Part shown: in pieces, positions 26,102 to 34,135 of the stretch
Numbering within the stretch: position 1 is the stretch's first letter
Layout of the letters: the number at the start of each line of letters is the position of its first letter
NCBI GenBank assembly: GCA_003513005.1
Contig: DOTD01000030.1
Coordinates: forward strand, 19,589 to 83,588
Reading direction: 5' to 3'
Source of the DNA: Desulfotomaculum sp.
Lineage (GTDB): Bacteria; Bacillota; Desulfotomaculia; Desulfotomaculales; Nap2-2B
DNA: 64,000 nt
Position numbers and translations under genes: made by a program
Notes under the pieces: model-generated
The model's database searches: none
Told to the model about the DNA's origin: nothing
The model's input: the letters and a program-made list of their open reading frames with translations, nothing else

Positions 26102-26287
26102 CTACCAGCTTGCCTTACGCACACCAGGAATTTCTCCTCTGTAAGACAACATTCTAAAACAAATTCTACAAATACCGAACCTGCGTATATAAGCACGGGG
26201 CCTACCACATAACATGCATCTATTGTATTTGCGCACCTTGAACTTTGGTTCTAGCATGGCTTTATTAACTAAAGACTTTTTTGCCAT
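26102..26287 (-). CDS. rpsN: 30S ribosomal protein S14, zinc type (S14Z)
   Basis: 61 residues from the second of two adjacent ATG codons, which has the better spacing to AGGAGGGG. The zinc site is two CxxC pairs, in CMLCGRPR and CRICF, and the end IPGVRKASW is diagnostic. The zinc-type gene in the spc operon is characteristic of Firmicutes. Confidence 0.98.
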   Translation of the reverse strand: MAKKSLVNKAMLEPKFKVRKYNRCMLCGRPRAYIRRFGICRICFRMLSYRGEIPGVRKASW

Positions 26288-26347
26288 CATTCCCCTCCTT
26301 ATAATTGGGATTTATCACATGTTCGCTTTCCAAGCTTTTTACTTTTC

Positions 26348-26923
26348 TCAAGCAGAAGCAATGTCCATTTTTTGCCGGCCTGTAACTGTTTTAAAAGGCA
26401 TCCCCATCAAGCCCAGGAAAACCCTTGCTTCTTCATCGCTTTTAGCTGTCGTAACAAAAATTATATCCATTCCTCTGATTTTTTCAATTTTGTCATATTC
26501 AATTTCTGGAAAGATTAGCTGTTCTTTAATGCCCAGGCTGTAATTTCCTCGCCCGTCAAACGAATCAGGGGAAACACCCCGGAAGTCTCTTACTCTGGGA
26601 AGCGCTATGCTAAATAACTTATCTACAAATTCATACATACGGTCCCCGCGCAAGGTCACCTTACAGCCTATCCTCATTCCTTGACGCAGTTTGAAAGCAG
26701 CAATTGATTTTTTAGCTTTTGTTACTACAGGCCGTTGCCCTGTAATAATCGCCAGGTCGCTTACTGCCGAATCCAAAGCTTTGCTATTTTGGATTGCGTC
26801 ACTAACTCCCATATTGATCACTACTTTTTCTAACCTGGGCGCCTGCATTATGTTCGAATAACCGAACCTTTCAATCATTGCCTTTGTTACTTCGCCGCTA
26901 TATTTATCCTTCAATCTTGGCAT
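26348..26923 (-). CDS. rplE: 50S ribosomal protein L5
   Basis: 5S rRNA-binding protein, 191 residues, about 11 longer than usual because of a C-terminal tail after GMPFK. Family segments: VVINMGVSDAIQNSK, GQRPVVTKAKKSIAAFKLR, ALPRVRDFRGVSPDSFDGRGN. Confidence 0.98.
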   Translation of the reverse strand: MPRLKDKYSGEVTKAMIERFGYSNIMQAPRLEKVVINMGVSDAIQNSKALDSAVSDLAIITGQRPVVTKAKKSIAAFKLRQGMRIGCKVTLRGDRMYEFVDKLFSIALPRVRDFRGVSPDSFDGRGNYSLGIKEQLIFPEIEYDKIEKIRGMDIIFVTTAKSDEEARVFLGLMGMPFKTVTGRQKMDIASA

Positions 26924-26959
26924 TTAGATTATCCCCCTTGTTCCATTTCCCAAAGCCGG

Positions 26960-27286
26960 TTAACTGAAAGACTCTCCGCATTTTTTGCAGACACGAACTT
27001 TTTTCCCATCTTCCAGTATGGTCCGGGCGGGTCGTGTCGGTTTGTTGCATTTATTACAAACCAGCATAACATTTGAACAATGTATCGGGGCTTCCTTTTC
27101 CATAATTCCCCCTTGCGGCATGGACCGGGTAGGGCGCGAGTGGCGTTTGACTTTATTTACGCCTTCAACTATCACCCTGCTCTTCTTGGGTTCCACAGAC
27201 AGCACTTTTCCCCGTTTGCCGGCATCTTTCCCTGTAATAATTAAAACATTATCTCCCTTACGCACATGAACTGGGGGCATTTTCAC
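26960..27286 (-). CDS. rplX: 50S ribosomal protein L24
   Basis: 108 residues. KOW domain with VRKGDNVLIITGKDAGKRGKV at the start, then VEGVNKVKRHSRP. The C-terminal half carries two CxxC pairs (VCNKCNK and CKKCGE), a zinc-ribbon-like feature found in many Firmicutes L24. 36 bp before rplE. Confidence 0.98.
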   Translation of the reverse strand: MKMPPVHVRKGDNVLIITGKDAGKRGKVLSVEPKKSRVIVEGVNKVKRHSRPTRSMPQGGIMEKEAPIHCSNVMLVCNKCNKPTRPARTILEDGKKVRVCKKCGESFS

Positions 27287-27364
27287 ACCTCCTTTTTGTA
27301 CTTCTCAAAAAACTTTCTTTCTTTGAATTAAAATAATCTCTTATTAATCTTACTTTGTGTAACT

Positions 27365-27733
27365 TTAGATGACTTCAGGGGCCAGAGATACGATTTTCAT
27401 AAAATCACGCTCTCTCAGTTCCCTGGCTACTGGACCAAAAATCCTTGTCCCTTTTGGACTTTTATCATCTTTGATAATCACGGCGGCATTTTCATCAAAC
27501 TTTATATATGAGCCGTCTATACGCCTGACTTCCTTCTTTGTGCGCACAACAACAGCCTTTACAACATCACCTTTTTTTACCACACCACCAGGAGTGGCTT
27601 CTTTTACAGAAGCTACAATTTCGTCACCCAAACTGGCATAACGCCTTTTCGAGCCACCAAGAACCCTTATACACATTAGACGTCGTGCGCCAGTATTATC
27701 TGCCGCTTTCAGGATAGTCTGGACTTGAATCAA
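27365..27733 (-). CDS. rplN: 50S ribosomal protein L14
   Basis: 122 residues. Starts MIQVQTILKAADNTGARRLMCIRVLGGS; ends with GTRIFGPVARELRERDFMKIVSLAPEVI. Contacts L19 and the 30S subunit. 19 bp after rpsQ. Confidence 0.98.
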   Translation of the reverse strand: MIQVQTILKAADNTGARRLMCIRVLGGSKRRYASLGDEIVASVKEATPGGVVKKGDVVKAVVVRTKKEVRRIDGSYIKFDENAAVIIKDDKSPKGTRIFGPVARELRERDFMKIVSLAPEVI

Positions 27734-27752
27734 CTACGATCCCTCCCTGATA

Positions 27753-28013
27753 CTACACTTGCTCAGCTCTCTCCAACACTTCAACAACACGCCATCTTTT
27801 ATCCTTGGATAAAGGACGGGTTTCCATTATACGGACTTTATCTCCAATCCGGCAAGTATTCTGCTCATCGTGCGCTTTAAACTTTCTTGTCTGCCGGATA
27901 GTTCGCTGATATAGGGGATGCCTTACCAAAGTCTCTACGGCAACCACAATGGTCTTATCCATCTTATTGCTTACAACGCGCCCTATTCTGATTTTGCTTA
28001 AATTTCTAACCAA
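27753..28013 (-). CDS. rpsQ: 30S ribosomal protein S17
   Basis: 86 residues, OB-fold. GRVVSNKMDKTIVVAVE and GDKVRIMETRPLSKDKRWRVVEVLE are diagnostic. Located 30 bp after rpmC. Confidence 0.98.
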   Translation of the reverse strand: MVRNLSKIRIGRVVSNKMDKTIVVAVETLVRHPLYQRTIRQTRKFKAHDEQNTCRIGDKVRIMETRPLSKDKRWRVVEVLERAEQV

Positions 28014-28043
28014 CCACCCTCACCCCCCTCGGATATGCTTTTT

Positions 28044-28247
28044 TTAAAAGGTTCGAATACCCAGTTCCCGTTCGCGAAGAACAGTTTTCAAGTGGGCAAT
28101 GTTTCTGCGTACTTCTTTTATCCTACTGGGATTATCAAGCTGGTTGGTGACCAGTTGAAATCTTAATTTAAACAGCTCGTCTTTGGTTTCTCCCAGCTTT
28201 TTAACCAATTCCTCATCGGTTAAATCCTGTAAATCCTTAATTTTCAT
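28044..28247 (-). CDS. rpmC: 50S ribosomal protein L29
   Basis: 67 residues from the ATG at 28247 (MKIKDLQDLTDEELVKKL). The frame is open three codons further to a GTG. Two-helix protein near the exit tunnel, the docking site for trigger factor and SRP. The start overlaps the end of rplP. Confidence 0.97.
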   Translation of the reverse strand: MKIKDLQDLTDEELVKKLGETKDELFKLRFQLVTNQLDNPSRIKEVRRNIAHLKTVLRERELGIRTF

Positions 28248-28668
28248 TAACCTCACTTCCCTCCTCGCGCTTCACAAACCTAGTTTTAACGGGCAGTTTA
28301 TGAGATGCCAGGCGCAAAGCCTCTTTTGCAGTCTCTTCATCTACTCCATCAACTTCAAAAAGCATTCTGCCAGGTTTAACAACCGCCACCCAGTACTCCG
28401 GTGTCCCCTTACCGCTGCCCATCCTTGTTTCAGCAGGTTTAGTCGTAATCGGACGATCGGGGAAAATCCTGATCCACACTTTGCCGCCACGTTTCATATA
28501 ACGGGTTAGCGCAATACGTGCAGCCTCGATCTGCCTGTTTGTTATCCAGAATGCTTCCAGTGACTGCAACCCGTAACTGCCAAACTGCACTTCGGCTCCT
28601 CTCATGGCCTTGCCTTTAGTACCAGGACGGTGCTGTTTACGATATTTGACCCTTTTGGGCATTAACAT
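28237..28668 (-). CDS. rplP: 50S ribosomal protein L16
   Basis: 143 residues. MPKRVKYRKQHRPGTKGKAMRG start, GKVWIRIFPDRPITTKPAETRMGSGKG and the AEEA-type end DEETAKEALRLASHKLPVKTRFV. Start ATG overlaps the TGA of rpsC; another ATG two codons in is possible. Lines the A-site finger region. Confidence 0.98.
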   Translation of the reverse strand: MLMPKRVKYRKQHRPGTKGKAMRGAEVQFGSYGLQSLEAFWITNRQIEAARIALTRYMKRGGKVWIRIFPDRPITTKPAETRMGSGKGTPEYWVAVVKPGRMLFEVDGVDEETAKEALRLASHKLPVKTRFVKREEGSEVNEN

Positions 28669-29336
28669 CAGATATTAACCCCCTGAGCAGTGGCAGGCTT
28701 GTTTTTATGTGGCATTACCTCACCTTTGTAGATCCACACTTTAATACCAATTCTGCCATATGTAGTTTTAGCTTCACAAAAACCATAGTCTATATCAGCC
28801 CTTAATGTATGCAAAGGCACTTTCCCTTCACTGTACCACTCAGACCTTGCAATTTCCGCTCCGGCCAAACGTCCGCTGCAGGCCACCTTAATACCTTTAG
28901 CGCCCTGTTTCATAGCTCTTAGGACGACTTGCTTCATAGCCCGCCTAAAGGCCGCCCTTTTTTCTATCTGGGCGGCGACATTCTCCGCTACCAACTGGGC
29001 ATCTATTTCCGGCACTTTTATTTCAACAATGTTAACATGCACCTGTTTTCCTGTTTTTGTCTCCAATTCTTTACGTAAGACTTCAACTTCCGCCCCGCCG
29101 CGTCCTATCACTATACCGGGCCTTGAAGCGTAAATACTTATTCTGATGCGGTTTGCCGCCCGTTCAATTAGCACACGCGAAACACCGGCAGTATATAGTT
29201 TCTCTTTAATAAATTTTCTTACCTTGACATCTTCGTAAAGTATACTGGCAAAAACCTTTTTGTTAGCATACCATTTACCGTCCCAATCCCTGATAATCCC
29301 TAAACGCAAACCCTCGGGATGTACTTTCTGACCCAC
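28668..29336 (-). CDS. rpsC: 30S ribosomal protein S3
   Basis: 222 residues. Starts MGQKVHPEGLRLGIIRDWDGKWYA. The KH type II domain has RPGIVIGRGGAEVEVLRKEL, and the C-terminal domain has GRLAGAEIARSEWYSEGKVPLHTLRADIDYG. Part of the mRNA entry tunnel. Confidence 0.98.
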   Translation of the reverse strand: MGQKVHPEGLRLGIIRDWDGKWYANKKVFASILYEDVKVRKFIKEKLYTAGVSRVLIERAANRIRISIYASRPGIVIGRGGAEVEVLRKELETKTGKQVHVNIVEIKVPEIDAQLVAENVAAQIEKRAAFRRAMKQVVLRAMKQGAKGIKVACSGRLAGAEIARSEWYSEGKVPLHTLRADIDYGFCEAKTTYGRIGIKVWIYKGEVMPHKNKPATAQGVNI

Positions 29337-29348
29337 AAAAAATCCTCC

Positions 29349-29690
29349 TTAAATAGAGTTCTTCTCCTTCACAACTACTGTTATATGACTGGTACGTTTA
29401 CGGATGACGTTAGCGCGTCCATAAGCCCTGGGCCGGAAACGTTTAAGGGTTGGTCCCTGATCCACATAGGCTGCAAAGACAAACAAATCATCTTCATTCA
29501 TCTCATAATTGTGCCCGGCATTTGCGGCGGCAGAACGAACAACCTTTGCCACCGGTACAGATGCGCGATTGGGAGTAAATTTCAGTATGGCCAGAGCCTC
29601 GTTAACATTCTTTCCTCTTATAAGGTTGATAACATCGCGGACTCTCACCGGAGAAATCCGTATATATTTAGCAACTGCTTTGGCTTCCAT
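29349..29690 (-). CDS. rplV: 50S ribosomal protein L22
   Basis: 113 residues. KAVAKYIRISPVRVRDVINLIRGKNVNEALAILKF is typical; the C-terminal hairpin GPTLKRFRPRAYGRANVIRKRTSHI reaches the exit tunnel where macrolides bind. 12 bp before rpsC. Confidence 0.98.
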   Translation of the reverse strand: MEAKAVAKYIRISPVRVRDVINLIRGKNVNEALAILKFTPNRASVPVAKVVRSAAANAGHNYEMNEDDLFVFAAYVDQGPTLKRFRPRAYGRANVIRKRTSHITVVVKEKNSI

Positions 29691-29709
29691 ATAAAGTCTC
29701 CCCTAAAAG

Positions 29710-29994
29710 TTATTTGAGTGCTGTAGATCGCTCTGTGTGAGCTCCATGGCCTCTGAAAAGACGGGTAGAAGCAAATTCTCCTAATTTATGTCCTACCATA
29801 TCTTCGGTAACATATACAGGTACATGCCTGCGGCCGTCATGAACAGCAATTGTATGACCGATCATCTGCGGAAATATTGTTGACCTTCTCGACCAGGTTT
29901 TGATTACTCTTTTTTCCCCTTTTACATTCATGCCCTCTACCTTGCCGAGCAGTTTAACATCGCAGTATGGCCCCTTTTTTAATGAACGTCCCAT
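29710..29994 (-). CDS. rpsS: 30S ribosomal protein S19
   Basis: 94 residues. Starts MGRSLKKGPYCDVKLL; IKTWSRRSTIFPQMIGHTIAVHDGRRHVPVYVTEDMVGHKLGEFA is diagnostic. Binds 16S rRNA together with S13. Confidence 0.98.
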   Translation of the reverse strand: MGRSLKKGPYCDVKLLGKVEGMNVKGEKRVIKTWSRRSTIFPQMIGHTIAVHDGRRHVPVYVTEDMVGHKLGEFASTRLFRGHGAHTERSTALK

Positions 29995-30034
29995 AATCCT
30001 GCACCCCCTTTTACAGCTTTAGACACCTGAATAA

Positions 30035-30859
30035 TTATTTCGTTCTCCTTTTGACGATCAACCGGTCACTGGGCTTTTTCTTGCGCGTCCGCGCTCCTAA
30101 TGCAGGTTTTCCCCAGGGAGTAACAGGGTTGCGACCGATGGGCGATCTGCCTTCACCGCCACCGTGGGGATGATCTACGGGATTCATAACTACTCCACGT
30201 ACAGTAGGCCTCGTTCCCAACCAGCGCGATCGACCGGCTTTACCAATAACAATATTCTCATGCTCAATGTTACCAACCTGACCAATTGTAGCCCTGCAAT
30301 CCCGCAAAACAAGACGCATTTCACCTGAAGGCAGACGAAGGTGAACATATCTTCCTTCCTTGGCCATCAACTGCGCTGATCCCCCTGCTGAACGGACCAA
30401 CTGCCCGCCGCCGCCCGGATGCAGTTCAATATTATGAATAAGTGTGCCGAGCGGTATATCCTTTAAAGGCAGGGTATTTCCAACCTTTATATCTGCGTCA
30501 GGTCCGGAATAAACAGTCATACCTACTTCAATGCCAAGAGGCGCCACGATATACCTTTTTTCCCCGTCTTTGTATTTCAGCAATGCAATTCTGGCTGCGC
30601 GGTTAGGATCGTATTCAATAGTGGCAACCCTGGCCGGTATCCCATCCTTATTTCTCTTAAAGTCAATAATCCTGTACATCTTCTTGTGGCCGCCGCCGCG
30701 ATGCCGCACAGTTATTTTTCCAAAAACGTTTCGGCCGGAAATTCTCTTAAGGGGCTTTAATAGAGATTTTTCAGGTTTATCAGTGGTTATTTCTGAAAAA
30801 GCGGAAACGGTAACAAACCTTTGCCCCGGTGACGTCGGTCTAAATTTTTTAACTGCCAC
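30035..30859 (-). CDS. rplB: 50S ribosomal protein L2
   Basis: 274 residues, close to the peptidyl transferase centre. Seen: HRGGGHKKMYRIIDFKRNK, the central ELHPGGGGQLVRSAGGSAQLMAKEG, and the C-terminal GVVMNPVDHPHGGGEGRSPIGR with the functionally important histidine. Confidence 0.98.
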   Translation of the reverse strand: MAVKKFRPTSPGQRFVTVSAFSEITTDKPEKSLLKPLKRISGRNVFGKITVRHRGGGHKKMYRIIDFKRNKDGIPARVATIEYDPNRAARIALLKYKDGEKRYIVAPLGIEVGMTVYSGPDADIKVGNTLPLKDIPLGTLIHNIELHPGGGGQLVRSAGGSAQLMAKEGRYVHLRLPSGEMRLVLRDCRATIGQVGNIEHENIVIGKAGRSRWLGTRPTVRGVVMNPVDHPHGGGEGRSPIGRNPVTPWGKPALGARTRKKKPSDRLIVKRRTK

Positions 30860-30879
30860 TTATGTTCTACCCCTTTTGA

Positions 30880-31161
30880 TCAACTAAAGATCTCAATTTT
30901 ATCCCCTTCTTTAAGGGTTACAATAGCTTTCTTGCGATCAGGCCTATGACCTGGAATATTTCGTACTCTAACCGGTTTTCCCTTAACATTAATAGTATTA
31001 ACCTTAAGCACTTTTACTTTAAAGAGTTCTTCAACCGCTTTTTTTATTTCAATTTTGTTTGCCGCCGTGTCAACAGCAAAAGTATACTTGCTCTGCTCGG
31101 CCAGGGAGTAACTCTTTTCTGTAACTAAAGGCCACTTAATAATATCACGCGCGTTCTTCAT
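30880..31161 (-). CDS. rplW: 50S ribosomal protein L23
   Basis: 93 residues. DIIKWPLVTEKSYSLAEQSKYTFAVD, then NKIEIKKAVEELFKVKV. Exit-tunnel protein. Its start overlaps the end of rplD by 17 bp. Confidence 0.98.
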   Translation of the reverse strand: MKNARDIIKWPLVTEKSYSLAEQSKYTFAVDTAANKIEIKKAVEELFKVKVLKVNTINVKGKPVRVRNIPGHRPDRKKAIVTLKEGDKIEIFS

Positions 31162-31783
31162 TCAAGAGCGCCTCCTCAATCCCGGCAAGGGCATCTTTAG
31201 TAACAACCAGTGTTTCATAAACCAGAAGATCATATATGTTCAAACCTTCTATGGTTACCGTTTTAATATCAGAAATATTACGGGCAGACTTATATACGTT
31301 TTCATCCTTTGAAACAGTAACCAGAAGGACCCCACCCGATATTTTAAGATTATCCAGAATATTAATTATGTCCTTTGTCCGGGGTTTTTCTAATTTTAGT
31401 TCTTCAATTACGATCATTTTATCTTCCATAACCTTTGAAGAAAGTACGGATTTCAAAGCTAACCGGCGCACTTTCCTGGGAAGGGTGTAGCTATAGTCAC
31501 GAGGGTGCGGGCCAAAAACTATACCCCCACCACGCCAAATAGGTGAACGTATACTACCGTGTCTCGCTCTTCCGGTGCCTTTCTGCCGCCAGGGCTTCCG
31601 CCCCCCTCCATTAACCTCACCGCGTGTTTTTGTATCACTTGTGCCGCTTCTGCCGCCTGCCAGATACTTGATTACGGCATCATACACAGCTGTACTATTA
31701 ACAGGAGCGCCAAACACCTGGTTACTTAGATTAAGTTTTCCCAGTAAATTGCCGTTAACATTGTACATTGAAACTTCGGGCAT
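31145..31783 (-). CDS. rplD: 50S ribosomal protein L4
   Basis: 212 residues. Tunnel-reaching loop with GGGRKPWRQKGTGRARHGSIRSPIWRGGG; ALKSVLSSKVMEDK follows. In E. coli L4 represses the S10 operon; no equivalent leader is evident here. Confidence 0.98.
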   Translation of the reverse strand: MPEVSMYNVNGNLLGKLNLSNQVFGAPVNSTAVYDAVIKYLAGGRSGTSDTKTRGEVNGGGRKPWRQKGTGRARHGSIRSPIWRGGGIVFGPHPRDYSYTLPRKVRRLALKSVLSSKVMEDKMIVIEELKLEKPRTKDIINILDNLKISGGVLLVTVSKDENVYKSARNISDIKTVTIEGLNIYDLLVYETLVVTKDALAGIEEALLNEERA

Positions 31784-31797
31784 TAAATTACCCCTCC

Positions 31798-32430
31798 CTA
31801 TGATCGAGCCGGGACGCTGTTTTTGACCATTACCAGACTGCCCCTGAACCCGGGTACGGCCCCTTTGACAGCCAATAAGTTGCGTTCTGCGTCAACTCGT
31901 ACTATTTCGAGGTTTTGTGCTGTAACTCTGTCCGTGCCGTAATGACCAGGGAGCCTTCTGCCTTTAAATACGCGTGCCGGCCCCTTGGCGGCAAGTGATC
32001 CCGGCCTACGGTGGTACTTTGATCCGTGGGCCATCGGGCCGCGGTGGAAACCGTGCCTTTTGATACCGCCTGCAAAGCCGTGTCCTTTAGAGATGCCTAC
32101 AACATTGACTAATTCCCCAACTTTAAAAAGATCGGCTTTAATTTCTTCACCAATCTGGTAAAGACCACTGTCCGGTACACGGAATTCTCTAAGTACATTT
32201 AAAGGTTTTAAACCCGCCTTCTCAAAGTGCCCTTTTAAGGGTTTATTAAACCTATACTCTTTTTTTTCTTCGAAACCAAGCTGTATGGCGCTGTAACCAT
32301 CATGCTCGGGTGTCTTTCTTTGAACAACAACACAGGGACCCGCTTTAATAAGAGTAACCGGAATAGTTACACCTTCACCGGTGAAAACCTGTGTCATTCC
32401 AACCTTTCTGCCCAAGATTCCTCCAGGCAT
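31798..32430 (-). CDS. rplC: 50S ribosomal protein L3
   Basis: 210 residues from the ATG at 32430, giving the conserved MPGGILGRKVGMTQVF; the frame is open three codons upstream. The C-terminal half has HGFAGGIKRHGFHRGPMAHGSKYHRRPGSL, with the glutamine-methylated loop region near the peptidyl transferase centre. Confidence 0.98.
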   Translation of the reverse strand: MPGGILGRKVGMTQVFTGEGVTIPVTLIKAGPCVVVQRKTPEHDGYSAIQLGFEEKKEYRFNKPLKGHFEKAGLKPLNVLREFRVPDSGLYQIGEEIKADLFKVGELVNVVGISKGHGFAGGIKRHGFHRGPMAHGSKYHRRPGSLAAKGPARVFKGRRLPGHYGTDRVTAQNLEIVRVDAERNLLAVKGAVPGFRGSLVMVKNSVPARS

Positions 32431-32473
32431 GAGAAACAAGCCTCCCTACTATAATTCGTCTGCCTTTGCTGCC

Positions 32474-32782
32474 TTAAAGCTTTATCTCAATATCCACACC
32501 GGCCGGCAGGTCCAAGCGCATCAGCGCGTCTACCGTCTTGGGAGTAGGATCAAGAATATCGACCAAACGCTTGTGGGTTCGCATTTCAAATTGCTCCCTT
32601 GAGTCCTTATCTTTGTGGGGAGAACGCAATATGGTGTAAATATTCTTCTCTGTCGGCAAAGGAATGGGGCCGGCTACGCTGGCGCCTGTCCTCTTTGCTG
32701 TTTCCACAATTTTTTGAGCCGACTGATCTAAAGTATTGTGATCATATGCCTTAAGACGGATCCTTATTTTTTGGTTATTCAT
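32474..32782 (-). CDS. rpsJ: 30S ribosomal protein S10
   Basis: 102 residues. QKIRIRLKAYDHNTLDQSAQKIVE, GPIPLPTEKNIYTILRSPH and HKRLVDILDPTPKTVDALMRLDLPAGVDIEIKL. Also the NusE transcription-antitermination factor. First gene of the S10 cluster, 51 bp after tuf. Confidence 0.98.
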   Translation of the reverse strand: MNNQKIRIRLKAYDHNTLDQSAQKIVETAKRTGASVAGPIPLPTEKNIYTILRSPHKDKDSREQFEMRTHKRLVDILDPTPKTVDALMRLDLPAGVDIEIKL

Positions 32783-32833
32783 CTCTTCCTCCTTCTTCGG
32801 AGAAGAAACCAGCTTACACAGTACCGGAATAAA

Positions 32834-34036
32834 CTATTCAATAATAGAGGTTACTACCCCGGCGCCAACTGTACGGCCGCCTTCCCGAATTGCAAAATGC
32901 GAATTTTCCTCGATAGCAACAGGTGTAATCAGTTTAATCGCCAGGTGAATATGGTCGCCGGGCATAACCATCTCAACTTCTTCCGGCAGAGTGACTACTC
33001 CCGTAACATCCGTTGTGCGGAAGTAAAACTGCGGCCGGTAACCGTTGAAAAATGGCGTATGGCGCCCGCCTTCCTCCTTGGTCAGAACATAAACTTCGGC
33101 GTTAAAATGAGTATGAGGCTTAATGCTTCCCGGTTTTGCCAATACCTGTCCCCGCTCGACATCTTTACGTTCTACACCGCGCAGCAGGCATCCTATGTTA
33201 TCTCCCGCCTCACCACGATCCAAGATCTTGCGGAACATTTCCACACCGGTTACGACTGTTTTGCGGGGTTTGTCCATTAAGCCTACAATTTCTACCTCTT
33301 CGCCGACTTTAATAGCTCCCCGGTCCACACGTCCAGTTGCTACAGTGCCACGGCCGGTAATTGTAAATACATCCTCAACAGGCATCAAGAAAGGTTTATC
33401 AATATCCCGTTCAGGGGTAGGAACGTATTTATCAACTGCTGCCAACAGTTCCCAGATTGATTTGCACCATTCACAATCAGGCTTGCCGCAGCCACATTCC
33501 CCTGCCTTTAAGGCGGAACCAATTATTATAGGTGTTTCATCGCCGGGGAATTCATAGCTTGACAGCAATTCCCTCACTTCAAGTTCAACGAGTTCGAGAA
33601 GTTCGGGATCGTCTACCATGTCGGATTTGTTCATGTAAACAACAATATACGGTACGTTAACCTGTCTGGCTAAAATAATATGCTCACGTGTCTGGGGCAT
33701 TGGGCCGTCTGCCGCTGAAACAACAAGAATTGCGCCATCCATCTGTGCAGCGCCAGTGATCATGTTTTTGATGTAGTCAGCGTGACCGGGGCAGTCAACA
33801 TGGGCATAATGCCTGTTATCAGTCTCGTATTCCACGTGGGCTGTATTAATTGTCAATCCCCGTTCCTTTTCTTCCGGCGCGTTGTCTATATCTTCATATT
33901 TCTTTACCGTCGCCCTTCCAACTGTTGCAAGTACCGTTGTAATAGCGGAAGTCAAAGTCGTTTTGCCATGATCGACGTGACCAATCGTTCCAATGTTTAC
34001 ATGAGGCTTTGTTCGCTGGAATTTTGCTTTTGCCAT
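32834..34036 (-). CDS. tuf: Elongation factor Tu with a cysteine-rich loop
   Basis: Delivers aminoacyl-tRNA to the ribosome; GTPase of 400 residues. The ATG at 34036 has AAGGAGGAG upstream and gives MAKAKFQRTKPHVNIGTIGHVDHGKTTLT; the frame is open a further 31 codons without support. G1 is GHVDHGKT, G3 DCPGH (81-85), and G4 appears as NKSD, where most bacterial EF-Tu have NKCD. Between the G domain core and domain 2 there is CGCGKPDCEWC (Cys181, 183, 188, 191), a C-x-C-x4-C-x2-C cluster absent in E. coli EF-Tu. It follows fusA by 99 bp. Confidence 0.97.
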   Translation of the reverse strand: MAKAKFQRTKPHVNIGTIGHVDHGKTTLTSAITTVLATVGRATVKKYEDIDNAPEEKERGLTINTAHVEYETDNRHYAHVDCPGHADYIKNMITGAAQMDGAILVVSAADGPMPQTREHIILARQVNVPYIVVYMNKSDMVDDPELLELVELEVRELLSSYEFPGDETPIIIGSALKAGECGCGKPDCEWCKSIWELLAAVDKYVPTPERDIDKPFLMPVEDVFTITGRGTVATGRVDRGAIKVGEEVEIVGLMDKPRKTVVTGVEMFRKILDRGEAGDNIGCLLRGVERKDVERGQVLAKPGSIKPHTHFNAEVYVLTKEEGGRHTPFFNGYRPQFYFRTTDVTGVVTLPEEVEMVMPGDHIHLAIKLITPVAIEENSHFAIREGGRTVGAGVVTSIIE

Positions 34037-34135
34037 AAAATACTCCTCCTTAAAAATATTAAAGATTACATGCGTACGCCATTTCTTGCTTGATGAAAAA
34101 ACTCTGCCCCGCCTTTTTTTAATGGACAAACTTGT

